Source: Pyrus communis
Taxonomy: Eukaryota > Streptophyta > Magnoliopsida > Rosales > Rosaceae
Reading direction: 5' to 3'
Assembly: GCF_963583255.1 (NCBI RefSeq)
Contig: NC_084805.1
Span: forward strand, 6,998,827-7,062,826
Length of the DNA: 64,000 bases
Below are positions 36,649 to 48,768 of this stretch, piece by piece. Both the position numbers and the translations under genes were made by a program. The first letter of the stretch is position 1. Each line of letters starts with the position of its first letter. Under the pieces are notes generated by a model. It had not been told where the DNA came from. It worked only from the letters and a program-made list of their open reading frames with translations, and ran no database searches.

Positions 36649-38444
36649 TGTTGGAAATGTGCCTAAAGCCAATCTTATGATGATATTTTACAAACTTTTC
36701 ACATGTTAAACTACTCTAGTTTAATATAAGGGCAAATATTATTGTTTAAAGTCGTCTCATATACATATTATATGCTTGAATAATAAGTCTAAGGAATATG
36801 TAATTAAGAGAATGTGATCTAAAGAAGTTAGATTCATGAGACCATTCTCTTTCGTATACATATCCTAAACGTTCCTGACCATATGATTGTCAATTGGGTA
36901 TTAACGGTCCATTAAGATCAGCACATGCTATGTCTTCTCTCAAGAAGAGTGATTGGTCTCGAGTCAATGGTGTGACTGACACCAAGACAAATATGTAGGT
37001 GCTCAATAGAGAATGAGTCCACTGAACACGATCAACAAGGAGTTCTCATACTCATGTCACATGAGAACTCAAGGTCGGGATAATGCAAAGTAGTCCTTTG
37101 ACATGAGACATCATAGTTAGGTCCTTGATCTTTGACTATGTCAAAGACACTCTATCAGAGGGTGTCCACAACATAGTTGGGGTTAAGCCACTTAATTATA
37201 CAAGCAAGTGAATGCATAAACAAGGGGTATCTAACCTTTAAACCGTTGAAGGAAAATACTCTATGATATGATTAAGAATATATGGCCAGAGTATGAATGA
37301 GATTTAAGAAGTCGTTCCAAATCACATTCAAGGTAATCATATAAGTAAGAGGATCACATTGGATAGTAGGCATGAATAAACTATCAAACCAAACAATGTG
37401 GTCAAGAGTATTGTATTAGAGAAAGACCATATTGCATTTGCAGTCCCAAACTGAATAGGTTCTCCAACCTCTTCTGATTAGCTTGGATAACCATAACATA
37501 CTGATAGGTGTCACTCATGACTTGTGAAAGTCTTGAAGATGTATAATTACTAAAGGGAGAATTGAAAGTAAATTTTAATTCACAATCGATTAGTAATAGT
37601 TCTTCTATTCGCACATTGCCTCGCTAAAAGGAACCTAATGGATCGCACATCATGTAAGGTAATGATTGAATGATATAACAAAGATGAATAAGGACAATTA
37701 AATAGTTTAATTGTATATGGCAAGGATTAATTAAAAAGTTCATTAATGAATAACGAAAGGTTCGTTTTAGGCCTTAAGTTAGTTTCGGGTTACGGGACTC
37801 AAAAGGGTTTTGGTTCACAAGGCACATAAGGTTTAAGTTGCGTGACAACTAAAACAAAATGGGCAATTAACTCACTAACAATAGGGAGGCGGGCCTTGCT
37901 TAGAGAGGGAGTGGTTTTGAACTTATTACAAGTTTGCCACTCCATTGAAGGGAGGTATAAAAGTATCTTTATATCTTTTTCTTCATTTAGGGTTTCTGAG
38001 AGAACACAAGCTCTCTCTTTCTCTCTAGAGAGGCCGACCACCATGGGAGACATTGCTAGCATTTTGTCTTCCAAGATCACTCAGCTTCTTCCTTCACCAT
38101 CCTTGGTGTCGGAACTTAATTAGAGGTCTCTAACTTTGGAGACTTTTGGAGAATCCATTCACCCATCATTCTCCAAGAAATCATGGAGGAATGAAGCAAG
38201 AAATGAAGGCCCTCTCTCTTGGATGATTAGCCTTTCGTCATGCAAAGAGGATTCATCAAAGGTATACTATTTCTCAACTCACTTTGTTCTTGAGTTGAAT
38301 CTTGGTTCACCACAACTACTAGGCTTTGAATTTCATGGTTTAAGTTTTGTTTTAAAGTACATAGAAACATGCTTTTGACATTTAATCGTTAAATGCATGC
38401 ATTATGTTGCTTAATGAACTTAGTTTTTCACAATTTTTCCTTCA
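36649..38444 (+). mobile_element. 3' LTR of a Copia element (~1.8 kb)
   Basis: It begins TGTTGGAAATGTGCC, a common start of plant Copia LTRs, immediately after the RNase H remnant, and ends near TTTTTCCTTCA. Within it 37960-38060 looks like the U3/R border (GGTATAAAAG near 37953, then CT-rich leader). The right boundary is approximate. Confidence 0.6.
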
Positions 38445-39463
38445 GAAGAATTCTTGGTGTTCTCTGATTTTTTTAATACATTCTTTGTAGGTCATAATGA
38501 ATTTTTGGTAATTTAAATTTGTTTTCTTAAGTTTTAGAATGAAAACTATTTACTACTGTATCAAATACAACTTACTAAATTTTTATTTGATTGTACTTTG
38601 GAGAGAGTTGTCAATTGACATACAAAAGCAAGAAGAAAAGTAAGAGCCTCCCTAACCTTCATGGCCACTTCAAAGTTTAAAGTACTATGTGATCAACTAA
38701 TCATTCTAATTTTCTTTTCTAATATGTTGTTCTATTATTGCAACACTTAAAAACCTCTCACACATTCCAAACTCAAGCGAAATAAGAAATAAGTAAAACA
38801 ATCTGCTATATAAGTGAATCAAGGGTTTGTAAGTCACATGATTAAAGAAAGGTCTGTTGCACTTGCAGAAGTAGGTGAATAAAGACTAGTTATTTTTAAT
38901 TTGGTAAATAAAAAAAAAATGTGGACATGGTCTAATGCACCAAAACACCTTGATCAAAATTCTTAAGGCATGGATATTTGATAAAAAAAAAAATAGTTAT
39001 ATCTTATTTGTAAGATACTTATAAGATATATAACATTAATTTGGGCCTCATCGTTTACTCGGTTATCCTCAGGGTCGGCCCTATAGACTCCAAAACCGAA
39101 TCAAATTGTTGAATTGGACTAGTTGGTTTGGTCCGTTGCAGTTTTTGATATTTTTTTCTTCTTACAATTAAAGATAAAGTTAGTAAGTTAAATTGTTTGT
39201 TGTTAGGGGGAGGGGCATCAATGGGGTCGAATCGCACTAGGGTGTATAGGCATGATTACTTTATGTCACTGCGGTAAAGCGTCATTTGTAGTTTTTGTTA
39301 TTACTCTTGTACTTATAGTTTAATAAGATGATATGTCTAAATTACCCCATCCTATATAGCAATCTAACATCATACTATTATATTGAGATATATGTTATAG
39401 ACATTGGAATAGTGTAAGACTGTATTCAAATGATGTAAATATTAAGTTGACATGTGCGCATAT
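38445..39463. other. Gene-free AT-rich spacer
   Basis: No coding similarity was seen. A short block at 39040-39240 (GGTCGGCCCTATAGACTCC...GGGGTCGAATCGCAC) looks like part of a dispersed repeat. Confidence 0.4.
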
Positions 39464-39472
39464 TTATTTATA

Positions 39473-40915
39473 GGGTAAATTACATTTTACCCCTTCAGGT
39501 TTGGGGTTAATTTCAATATATTACAACATCTTTAAAACATTTCAATTTCATACATTTACTTATCATTTTATTTCAATTTTATACATCTGTTAGAAAATCT
39601 GTTAAGTAAACCATTAAGTGATGATGTGGCAAATATGAGATCTATATTTGTGCTGACGTTGCTACCACATTTGTGCCACGTGGCAAAAAAAATTTATACA
39701 ATTAAAATATAATAATATTTACTCTATTAAAAAAAACCCAGAAACCCTCTGACCCACTTCTCCATCTCCTCGCTATTCACCTCCAATCCCTTCTCTCTTC
39801 CCAGACCCACTCCTCCCTCTTCACCTACCGACCCTAACGAACTCGACCGACCATCATCCTAGCCCAACTGGAAAAAAAATTCACTCTTTTCTTCCCACCT
39901 TAAATCCACCACCATGAACTCGAGCCGAGCTCTCCGACCTCATGCACTTGAAGCTCGCCCAAGCAAATGGCTACCATTGTTGTCGCCGTTTGAAAACTCT
40001 GAACCGACGAACCCAAGACTGCATCTTTTGAAACCCCTTCCTCTCGATCTGGTCATGGCCTCCAACCCACTACTCCTAATTGACTGGAGCTCGCAGGCCC
40101 CGCTCCGAATCGACTGCGTTCCCGATCTGGTCACCGCCTCCAACAAGTCAGCAGTGTCGATTACATATCGCAACGATGCCATTCCGAGGCGTTGTCTTCC
40201 TTGATTACTTCGCCTCTTTCAGTCGCGCTTGAAGCACTATCTCACTATTTTTCGGTGAGATCGATAAGATTTAGAGATTCTGGCTTGGGTTTAATTGGGG
40301 TTTCTGAATTTTGTGTAAAGATGTGAAATTAGTGTTGCTTTTGCTTTGTTTGATGGATTTGGATAAATAAAGCAGATTGCCTTCATATTCTGAAAAAATT
40401 GCTTCGTTTGGGATTTTTGTTTTTGTTGCTTCATTATGTTTGAGCTAAGGAGGAAGAGGAGTATGACGATGTCATTAGGTAGTAGTGGTGGTGGTTGCTG
40501 ATGGGAGTTTGAGGAGGAAGATGGCGGCGGCGGGACGTGGGTGAACTGGAGAAGAAGGGTGAGGGTGATGGTTTGTAAGGGATGGGATGTGAAGAGGGAG
40601 GAGATGGAGAAGTGGGTCGGGGGGTTTCTGGGTTTGTTTGTTTTTTTTTATTATTTTTAATAGGGTAAATATTATTATATTTTAAATGTATAATTTTTTT
40701 TTTTGTCACGTGGTACAAATGTGGCAGCCACGTCAGCACAAATGTGGATCTTATATTTGCCATGTCATCATTTAACGGTTTACTTAACAGATTTTCTAAT
40801 AGAGGTATGAAATTGAAATAAAATGATAAGTAAATGTATGAAATTGAAATATTTTAAAGATATTATAAGGTATTGAAATCAATCCCAAACCTAAAGGGGT
40901 AAAATGTAATTTATC
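39473..40915. mobile_element. Long-TIR MULE-like element with GC-rich interior (Pack-MULE candidate)
   Basis: Terminal inverted repeats of roughly 300 bp start GGGTAAATTACATTTTACCC on the left and, on the reverse strand, GATAAATTACATTTTACCCC on the right. A perfect 9-bp duplication, TTATTTATA, flanks the element (39464-39472 and 40916-40924), as Mutator-like elements produce. The interior (about 39750-40560) is much richer in G+C and resembles exon DNA; it has a 96-codon plus-strand frame (39914-40204) of no recognised family. No MURA-type transposase is present. Confidence 0.8.
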
Positions 40916-40924
40916 TTATTTATA

Positions 40925-41982
40925 TGATTACCTTGCACCCATAATGAATGGGTGATTGTAAGTAACACAATTCATAACTAAAGTTACAAACCTCTACGAA
41001 AAAACTCATCGTCTGCACTTACAGTCTAAATACACACTACACTCTCACTTTATCATTGCCGATATGCGTTAGCCATGTCCTGCTTCAGTGCTAACTTCTT
41101 CCTTCCTTTCTTGCCTTATTTTTTAAGGGGATGAAAAATTATATAAAATTATCCATTTAAGATGTGGGCTGGTTGGAAATTTTTACTAGAATATTGTTGT
41201 ATGGTATAACCAGTTTATAACTTTATATGTCAAAAAAGAGTATTTCTGCTGTTAGGTTATGGCACTGATTCTAATCTATATTCGTTCATATTCGTGATCT
41301 GATTCTAAAATAATATCCGCTTGAATTTTGCCCTTGATTATTAAGTATGACAATTGTTTGCGTTATTTATTTTTTCGTAGGAGCCTTTTATCAATGATTT
41401 ATTAGTCCTAACATCGTATTTCAGGATAAGTTTTTTGAAAAATTAGTCAAACCCAATCAAACTTTAATTAATAAGTTTTCGAACCAAAAGAAAAAAATTA
41501 ATAAGTTCCATGCTCAAAATAGACAGGATATAAGGAAAATTAGTCAAACTTACATATCATTATTGACGAAAACTTTTAATTGTTCATACCCAAAGAGGAT
41601 GCATGTTTCATCAAACCCTGTGTAATCAATGTTAATCATCAATTAGGTCCAAGATTCATAGGATTTGAACAATAGTTAAAACATAATCTTTGAATCGTAA
41701 CTAAAACCAACAGGAATTTTATTTCATTTTCTTTTAAAAATACCAACGAAAATTTAGTCCCCTTGTACTGTACAATGTCACAATATTTGGCTTTAGACAA
41801 ACTTTGAAATTCAACCGCATGCAGAATAGTTTATAAAATCTCTCTTCCAAAATATTAAGCGTTTTACTTACTAAATAACTCTTCCAAGGACAGCAGACGT
41901 GTATCTATAAAATAAGCTAAAAATTATCTTGAAACAAAAATAAATAAATAAAGTAGTTTCCAAAAAAAATAAAAATAAAAAA
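40925..41982. other. Spacer upstream of the duplicated DUF7086 promoter
   Basis: AT-rich sequence with no gene recognised. It leads up to an A-rich tract (41935-41982) that borders the duplicated promoter segment, just as a poly(A) tract borders the other copy. Confidence 0.4.
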
Positions 41983-42209
41983 GACTAGGCATCGGATAAA
42001 ATCATGTAAAAAGATTAAGGAAACCTAACCATAATCGAATTTGAATAGTTTTTTAATTTCAAAATTTGAATAGCATTCTAACTCTATCTCAATTCCTCTT
42101 TTTAATTCTATCTCAATAAATTTGAGTACACGTTCAAACTCAATTTTACTATTTCAACATTTTCTTTTACTCGAGTTTCTCTCTTTTCAAATATTAGACT
42201 TTTTTCTCC
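41983..42209 (+). promoter_or_regulatory. DUF7086 gene promoter and 5' UTR, duplicated
   Basis: This 227-bp region directly upstream of the ATG has a close second copy at 33688-33910. It includes a pyrimidine-rich leader (CTCGAGTTTCTCTCTTTTC). No obvious TATA box stands out. Confidence 0.6.
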
Positions 42210-43169
42210 ATGAAAGAGATTGAGAAAGCTATGACGAAGAACATGGACAAAGATATCAAGAACAACAACAATGAAAAAGAAAACAACAAGAAGAGAAAGA
42301 ACAACAACAAAGATGTTGGCCCCGATTTCGAAGCAGAAGAAAACGATATGCTCGCTCTCTCGCTCAACTCTAATCGTCCTCAATCAAAACCTCGTCTAAT
42401 GCCACCAGTAGATACACAGCTAACAGCATCGTTGCCACTGCCGGTGCCACCACGATCATCCTCGTCACTGTCAGTGCAGCCAACACCCTTGTTCATACAA
42501 ACCCTAATGCCTCAAAAACATTCATCTCATCCTCTCCAACTCTCATCCTCACACCCACTTTACATGACTACACTACAATCTTCCTCCTCCCCGTCCATGC
42601 CCTTGCCCAATCCCGGAGTTCCCACATCGCGTCATTTGCGTGCACGGCGGAACCCTACCCAAGGTCCGAGGGAGGGAAAGAGCGAGACTGTCCCGGCTCC
42701 CTTTCCGTGGGCTACCACAAGGCGGGCCATGGTGCACAGTCTGGAATACTTGTATTCAAGGCAAATCGTTACCATCACAGGTGAAGTGCAGTGCAAGCGT
42801 TGTGAACGACAATATAAGATGGAGTATAATCTGAAGGAAAAGTTTCTTGAGGTTGGGAGTTTTATTGCTGGTAACAAGAGCACGATGCGCGATAGGGCAC
42901 CGAGTGTGTGGATGAACCCAGTTCTTCCTGCATGCAAGTTTTGCGAACAAGAGAACAGCGCGAAACCGATCATAGGGGAGAAGAAGAAGGTGATTAACTG
43001 GCTGTTTTTGCTGTTGGGGCAGATGCTTGGTTGCTGCACGCTTGAGCAGTTGAAATATTTCTGTAAGCACACCAAAAATCATCGAACCGGTGCCAAGGAT
43101 CGAGTTCTTTATCTTACCTATCTGGGTTTGTGTAAACAACTCGATCCCAAAGGACCTTTTGATCGATAA
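42210..43169 (+). CDS. DUF7086 domain protein, intronless
   Basis: The protein has 319 residues. Residues 1-40 are Lys/Asn-rich with a KKRK basic cluster (possible nuclear signal). L48-A-L50-S-L52 fits the LxLxL repression-motif pattern. Residues about 60-150 are Ser/Pro-rich and disordered. The C-terminal half is the plant DUF7086 domain, starting at PFPWATTRRA (about 164) and containing CKRC at 195-198 and CKFC at 242-245, which could bind a metal ion together. The function of this family is not established in my knowledge; transcription-linked nuclear work is an inference from the basic cluster and the LxLxL motif. The start is supported by the duplicated upstream copy, which keeps the same ATG. 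The gene looks intact. Confidence 0.85.
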   Translation: MKEIEKAMTKNMDKDIKNNNNEKENNKKRKNNNKDVGPDFEAEENDMLALSLNSNRPQSKPRLMPPVDTQLTASLPLPVPPRSSSSLSVQPTPLFIQTLMPQKHSSHPLQLSSSHPLYMTTLQSSSSPSMPLPNPGVPTSRHLRARRNPTQGPREGKSETVPAPFPWATTRRAMVHSLEYLYSRQIVTITGEVQCKRCERQYKMEYNLKEKFLEVGSFIAGNKSTMRDRAPSVWMNPVLPACKFCEQENSAKPIIGEKKKVINWLFLLLGQMLGCCTLEQLKYFCKHTKNHRTGAKDRVLYLTYLGLCKQLDPKGPFDR

Positions 43170-43670
43170 ATGATGAGAGAGGTAAGAGTCTACTGGGCGT
43201 GAGTGCTCTATCTATGAATCTATCAGTTGCTTCCTTTGTTAGCCTGATTTAGTTGCAGAGGTTTGTATTAATTAGTTTGTGGTTACATATATATTTCTTT
43301 CTTTTATTTTGTGTGTTTTTAATTTCATTCAAGTTTGCTTTCTTGTTTTTTAATTTTCTGGACTGAATAAAAATTTCACTTCTCAGTATAGCTGTCGGAT
43401 TGCCGGTTAGTTTTTTAATTTCCATTTTCGCTAACTTCCAATACTTTGATGTACATAAGAAAATTTAGCGTCCAATTTTATTTCTCGAATTCCTGCATCT
43501 GGCTTTAGAACCTTGTGATGATTTAATTCAGTAATTTATTTTGGTACGAAAAAATTGTATTCTTTGTTGCAATAAACTTAGCTATGGTTGGTGACTTAAT
43601 TATGAGTAAATCAGATTAGGGTATGAAGATGGAGAGAAATGGAACACAGGGAGCAGAAACAAAGATTCAG
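43170..43670 (+). other. 3' flank of the DUF7086 gene
   Basis: AT-rich sequence that presumably holds the 3' UTR. No further gene was seen. Confidence 0.4.
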
Positions 43671-43672
43671 GG

Positions 43673-44046
43673 GTGTATTGGAAAAGAATTCAATTTGATT
43701 GTAAAACCGTATTCAATTATGTTTTTTAAATGAATTTTTCAAATGCAACTGGTATTCAATTCAGATTTTTATCCAATTATGACTTTAAATGATTTTTTCA
43801 AATGGTATTCAATTCAGATTTTTAAGGATTCAATCCAAGTTTGGTGATATATGAATGGCTTTGAAAGTGTTTTTAGTGTTAGAGTGTATTCAAAACAGTG
43901 AATTTGTAAGATTCAATGAATTAGACGATTTTGATGTATTCTAGTCATATGCATCTATCCACTTATATGCGAATATTTAAAATACATAAATTTTGTGGGA
44001 GTTTATAATTACAGCCTTAGATTCCTAATTGAATACAACCCCCTAA
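43673..44046. mobile_element. Likely MITE with GGGTGTATT-type ends
   Basis: The left end GGGGTGTATTGGAAAAG and the reverse-strand right end GGGGGTTGTATTCAATTAGG are similar. The interior repeats the words TGGTATTCAATTCAGATTTTTA two or three times. There is no coding capacity. The boundaries are approximate and no target duplication was confirmed. Confidence 0.4.
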
Positions 44047-44060
44047 ATGAGGATATACTT

Positions 44061-44062
44061 CA

Positions 44063-44095
<33 letters not shown>

Positions 44096-44108
44096 CATAT
44101 ATATATAA
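44061..44108. repeat. (CA)n(TA)n microsatellite
   Basis: An uninterrupted CA run is followed by an interrupted AT run. Confidence 0.95.
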
Positions 44109-44229
44109 ACTATAGATTCCAGTGACTCGTGTACTTGACCTAACTTATGGGACTAAGATCCGCTTATGGGAGGAAGGGATAGCTGGTGTGCATACACTCT
44201 AAAAGATTAGAGAAGGAAACGAACTTGGA

Positions 44230-44680
44230 ACTTTGCTACGTGTAAAGAAGGTGGTTTCATTATTTCCTTTTAACTCGATCGGGCTTTTATGTTAATCTAT
44301 TGCAACGTTGGGAAACTTGAGGTTTTAGGCTATACAGATTCAGATTTTGCTCGCTACGTTGACGATAGAAAATTGACTTGTGGGCACCATTTTTTAAAGG
44401 TTGGAGGTGCAATATATATCATGGAGTAATGCTAAAGGATACAATTGCTACCTCTATCACAAAAGCAGAATTTATACGATGTAATGAGGTCACAAACCAA
44501 GATCTGTGGTGAAAACAATCATAAGCAACATCATATATATAGTAGTGAACTCAATAGTAAGACCTTCAAAAAGTTCCTGTGATGACAAGGCTGCAATGTT
44601 ATTCAGTACGTAAGAATAACAAGAAGATTGCAGCCTCCAGATTAATGGATGTTAAGCATCTTTTTGTACCATCTGTAAGA
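44230..44680 (+). mobile_element. Copia RNase H fragment
   Basis: Broken plus-strand frames read like the Ty1/Copia RNase H domain: LGYTDSDFARYVDDRKLTCG near 44330-44390, GGAIYI next, and later a DNKAA-type block with SRLMDVKHLFV (44580-44672). It is heavily mutated and has no LTRs nearby. Confidence 0.65.
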
Positions 44681-45240
44681 GTTAGGTTCAGTTACTTTTA
44701 ATTTCTTCCAAACTTTCGTTCAATTTTAGTTTTTATTTGTTTATTGAGTGTTGTGGTTTAGAAATTCATTCTGTTATAAATAAGCTAATCTCATTTGATA
44801 AGATTGGCCACTTTAAAGTGTTTGTGTTCTCTTATCTTCTGAAGCAATTTCTCTCAGTTTGTTTGAGTGAGTTTCATAGCTTACTTAGGCAAATGACACA
44901 TGAGATGCATGTGGTGGTGGGAGTTAAAAAATGAGTCATTTGTAAAAACTGTAATGTAAGAGAGTGAAAGAGCGGAAAAATGAGTCATATTTACTAAAGA
45001 GAAATTTTATTTGAACCAAATATTTATTTCGCTACACCTAACTTGAAAATTAGATGTGCCTTGTCCAACCCAAAAACAATTGGGATAAAACACATTTTGT
45101 AAAAATACCTATATGAAAATCTTACTTGAAACCTAAACAAACCCCGATCAGACCGTTCTGCAAGTCCTAATCGAGAACTTGCTTCCCGGATTGAAGAAGC
45201 CAACATGATCACTTGCTGACAATGGCATTTCAGTTTACTC
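44681..45240. other. Spacer without recognised gene
   Basis: Short open frames only. No similarity or repeat structure was resolved. Confidence 0.4.
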
Positions 45241-45755
45241 TCTCTCAATACGAGAAAGTACGGCTTGCCCTACCAAATTTTGAGGGACAAAAGAAATTTC
45301 GTCGGTTAACAGCTTCTTCCCCGATAAAATCCCTCGTTTGTAGGGTTAGTATACTCAACATTGTAGGTTTACTAAAAAGTCTTCTGAGACGGGACAATTT
45401 CGTAGGGTAAACCATATTTTGTTGGGAAAAATTTGGCGCCAAAGAAAATATTTGGCGCGTACTTAATGAGATTTTTATGGGGCGGAAAACTTGTTCGACG
45501 CGTAAATTGTAGTTAACCGACGGACCTTTCCGTCGTGTAATATTTTTTGGTCGTCTAGAAAAGTCTACAAGTGATGTGTGAAAAAAAGGGGAATATATAG
45601 TTGGGAGACGAAGTATTTGGATTCTCGCGACGACTGCTTCTGTCGGTAAGATGTAGGTTACCTTTTAGTTCAGAGTCCGCTGCCTTCTTCCCCCATTTCC
45701 CCCTCACCTTTTTTCATTGATGTGCTTTCTGCAGCCCCCCGGCCGTCCCCCACTG

Positions 45756-45801
<46 letters not shown>

Positions 45802-46631
45802 CCTCCCTCCCTCCATCCCCCGTTGTATCTCACTCCATCTCTTCCTCTTCGAAATATTTGAAGGTTAGTTTATTTTGAGTTTGTCATTATTTTTTCCTTC
45901 AAATGTGTTATTTATGATTAGTTTTTAGTAGGAAGAATGAATTTATTTAGTTGTGATAGCTGTATATGTTGAATTATGTAGGATGTGAAATTTGTAGTTG
46001 TTTTTGAAATACATGTGGACTAGGAAAACTTAATTTGTGCAGCATTAGTGTAGGAATTCGGGGTGTGGAACTTGTTATAACTTCATTCCATTTATACAAA
46101 GTTAATTATGTTGATTAAATTCGTATAATAAAATCGAAATATACCTTAGACCTGTTTGAGATTTTGTTGGACATGCGTGCAGGCGCAATATGCAGCTCCA
46201 CGATCTAACTTAATCTTGAATTGTCCAGTTTGGACAGTTTGGGAGTGCACTAGTATGTATGTAGGGTTTGCGATGAACTTGGCTAAGTTTCGGTTGTGCA
46301 AAATTCGATTGTATCCTCCTATTGTTCTTCAAGTGCATAGTGGATATTTGTTTGTAATATCCATGTAGTGCACTTGGGGAACCCTGGGGAGATGCTGCCG
46401 AACTTTTTATGATCAGAAATAGTCGGGTGATATGCAAACCGCAACACAGAAAGTGCACTTTTGAATGGGATAGGATCTTAATCGGAGGCATAATCAATCT
46501 TGTGAACAACTTTATAGCCACTTCCAACCTTAGAATCATCCAAATAGAAAATTTGTTTCACCATCCTTGGGCAACAAAATATTGTTCGTCGCCTAAAATT
46601 TTGTTGCGCAAGTAGTTTTTTCTACAAGTGA
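45241..46631. mobile_element. Possible CACTA-type remnant
   Basis: Two points end in TCTACAAGTG (45573 and 46631). On the reverse strand these read CACTTGTAGA, close to the CACTACAAGA start of CACTA elements, and the adjoining sequence is rich in GACGAA and CGTCGCC words typical of CACTA subterminal repeats. Both ends point the same way, so the boundaries of a single element are not defined. No transposase was recognised. Confidence 0.3.
45757..45799. repeat. (CT)n microsatellite
   Basis: A pure CT run of about 43 bp inside a longer pyrimidine tract. Confidence 0.95.
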
Positions 46632-47342
46632 CAACCTACTCTTACCATCCTTTTTCCCCATCCAATTTGAAAACTCAACTATAATATATAAATATTTTTG
46701 CTCACCACACTTATCACCCTATTTATTAAGTTTAAATTTTGAAATTTGTATAGCTACAGTAATGCTCACCGGCCACCGCCCTCTTGCTCTCCATCCTATT
46801 TATTTGGATGAATTGTATGTACAGTACACATTCTCGTAGATGTGCTACGAAATGTGAGATCACAATTTGTTTTAATTTGAGGCTGAACAATTTGTATGTT
46901 TTTGATACGTGTTCGGATTTCTTGGAGCCATTGATATATTTGGAGACATTGAAGGAGCATCCTGCCACAAAACTTGACTATGACAAAAGCGCCATACAAG
47001 TGAAATATGCAGAAAAGTGGAAGCAGAGTGGCCAGATTGATGTTCTTAGAGCAACTCCACCCCTATCCACTTTGCGTCCGCATCTCTGCTTCCAAAACTG
47101 TAGTCCATCAATCAATGACGTAAAAGACCATGGAAATGTGAAATCCGATGGAAGCTGACTTCAGAAAGCATGCCAACCTATTTTACCAGAAATAGACAAG
47201 GAAAAGGGTACGAAAATATTATGTATCATCATATGCAACACCCTCATAAAATTTAAATACACAAAAATCCTGCAACACCCAACGTTTCATTCTCAATCTG
47301 GTCCGACCATTGGGTTTGGCAACTTTAATCCGATATCGAGGT
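46632..47342. other. Spacer 3' of RPAC2 with an orphan Harbinger-like end
   Basis: At 47045-47060 the sequence TTA followed by GAGCAACTCCACC matches the target site and right terminus of the Harbinger element at 255-6143, but no partner end was found. A 124-codon plus-strand frame (46784-47158) contains a protein-like stretch (KSAIQVKYAEKWKQSGQIDV) of no recognised family. The 3' UTR of RPAC2 should lie at the right edge. Confidence 0.35.
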
Positions 47343-48768
47343 TTAGTTATTTGAGTCGATATCCATGCCATTTACGGATTTACTCATTCGAAAATCAACA
47401 ACAGCCTTGTCAAAAGTGCTCCTCACGTGTTGGCACATCACCATGAGATCCTGACATGAATCTGTGAATACAGTTTTTGCTGCATCACCTGTAAAATTTC
47501 ATCAAACACCAAATGTTTTATGCATTAGAAACTCCAAGACTGATTCCAAAACACTAATTCCTTGAAGAAACACCAAGCGAGATCCTTCAATTTTTATGGA
47601 GTGATATGGGGAAGTAATTTTGTTTTGCATCATAACTACCTGGAAGAGACAACGGCTACAGTTTGATAAATTGGTTGGGCTCGAACCCATAACCTAAACT
47701 AGTTGGAAACCCTCTTTCTCAATCCCCCATCACCACCACCGTTAGACCCAAGGTTAGATGGTGATGCTTACCCACCAAAGCACTTATATTATGGGTCCAA
47801 ACATATCACTCTTGCGATGGAAATAGGGCGATTCACATACACATTCAAGTAAGAACTCCATGAAAAATTAACAGAGAGTTGACGACGCTAAGATGACCAA
47901 ATTAAACACCTGTTTCTATAGGAACTAAAGTTGCTCCAGTTAATTATTTGGTTCAGACTCCACAACTTGGCTCCAATACACAGATATGATTAGGCATTTG
48001 GCAAAGCATCAAAGGCACAACAAATTGAGTATTTTGGAGGCTGCTTAAGTGAAAACATTGTTGTCACATTGCTAATATAAGCAAAAAACAAATGCATACA
48101 GCCATCAGTATGACATCTCTATCTTAAAGAAGAAAAAAAATAAACCAGAAATACGTGCAAGGTTGCAATTATGGGAAAAAATGGTTGATGGAGAAAAAAA
48201 TCATTGTTGTCCATGACAAGGTTTGGATGTGTTACCTGTTGTCTGGATTCTAATATTAACTCGGTTATCCGATGGATGAGGAATGCTGTACCCACAAAAT
48301 TTTGTCCTTGGACTGCAACAGAACATTACAGCTTGGTGAGCATATCGTCGTTACACCATTTTTACCACCATTACTGCTTATTACTGCATGATCCTTTTCA
48401 ACTTAAACCTATCTTATGGCAAGATTTATATACTAACTCGGAAGATTTGTTCCAATAAACTTTCAAAGCATTTTCCACTGTGCTCATTCTACTTAAAATG
48501 TCGACCAATAAAGCAAAATTCGATTTCAGAGGGAAAAAAAAATTGATAAGGATTCAGTACATTTGATGTTTAGACAAGTAAAATTAGAGCTAAAACATCA
48601 AAGACGCAGATTATTGATCCCAAAAGAAATAGTCAGATGTTTATTAAAACAATTAGAAAGCACTTACTCCTGGTTCAAAGTGAACCTGACGGCATTTGCA
48701 AATGTGTGATCCTCGTCAACCAAAGAAAATGTGGATTGGCTGGGATCAGTCAACGACCCGTGTTCCAT
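47343..48768 (-). CDS. RPAC2: RNA polymerase I and III subunit RPAC2 (AC19-like)
   Basis: The three short coding exons on the minus strand are 48768-48668, 48312-48236 and 47488-47343. They have GT/AG borders and join in frame to 107 residues. The protein is the small alpha-like subunit that pairs with RPAC1 in the assembly platform of RNA polymerases I and III in the nucleus. It shows the L/RPB11-fold signature: DEDHTFANAVRF at residues 19-30, CGYSIPHPSDNRVNIRIQTTG near 40-60, and a C-terminal helix with DLMVMCQHVRSTFDKAV. The length fits plant homologues. The ATG is in the usual MEHGS context. It is divergent from the adenylate kinase 6 gene and shares its promoter interval. No defects were seen. 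Confidence 0.93.

Noticed and set aside
42632..43139. Minus-strand frames of 127-147 codons
   Set aside because: Shadows of the DUF7086 coding region; their composition is not protein-like.
45241..46631. Complete CACTA transposon
   Set aside because: The two recognisable ends point the same way and no transposase was found; only a possible remnant is reported.
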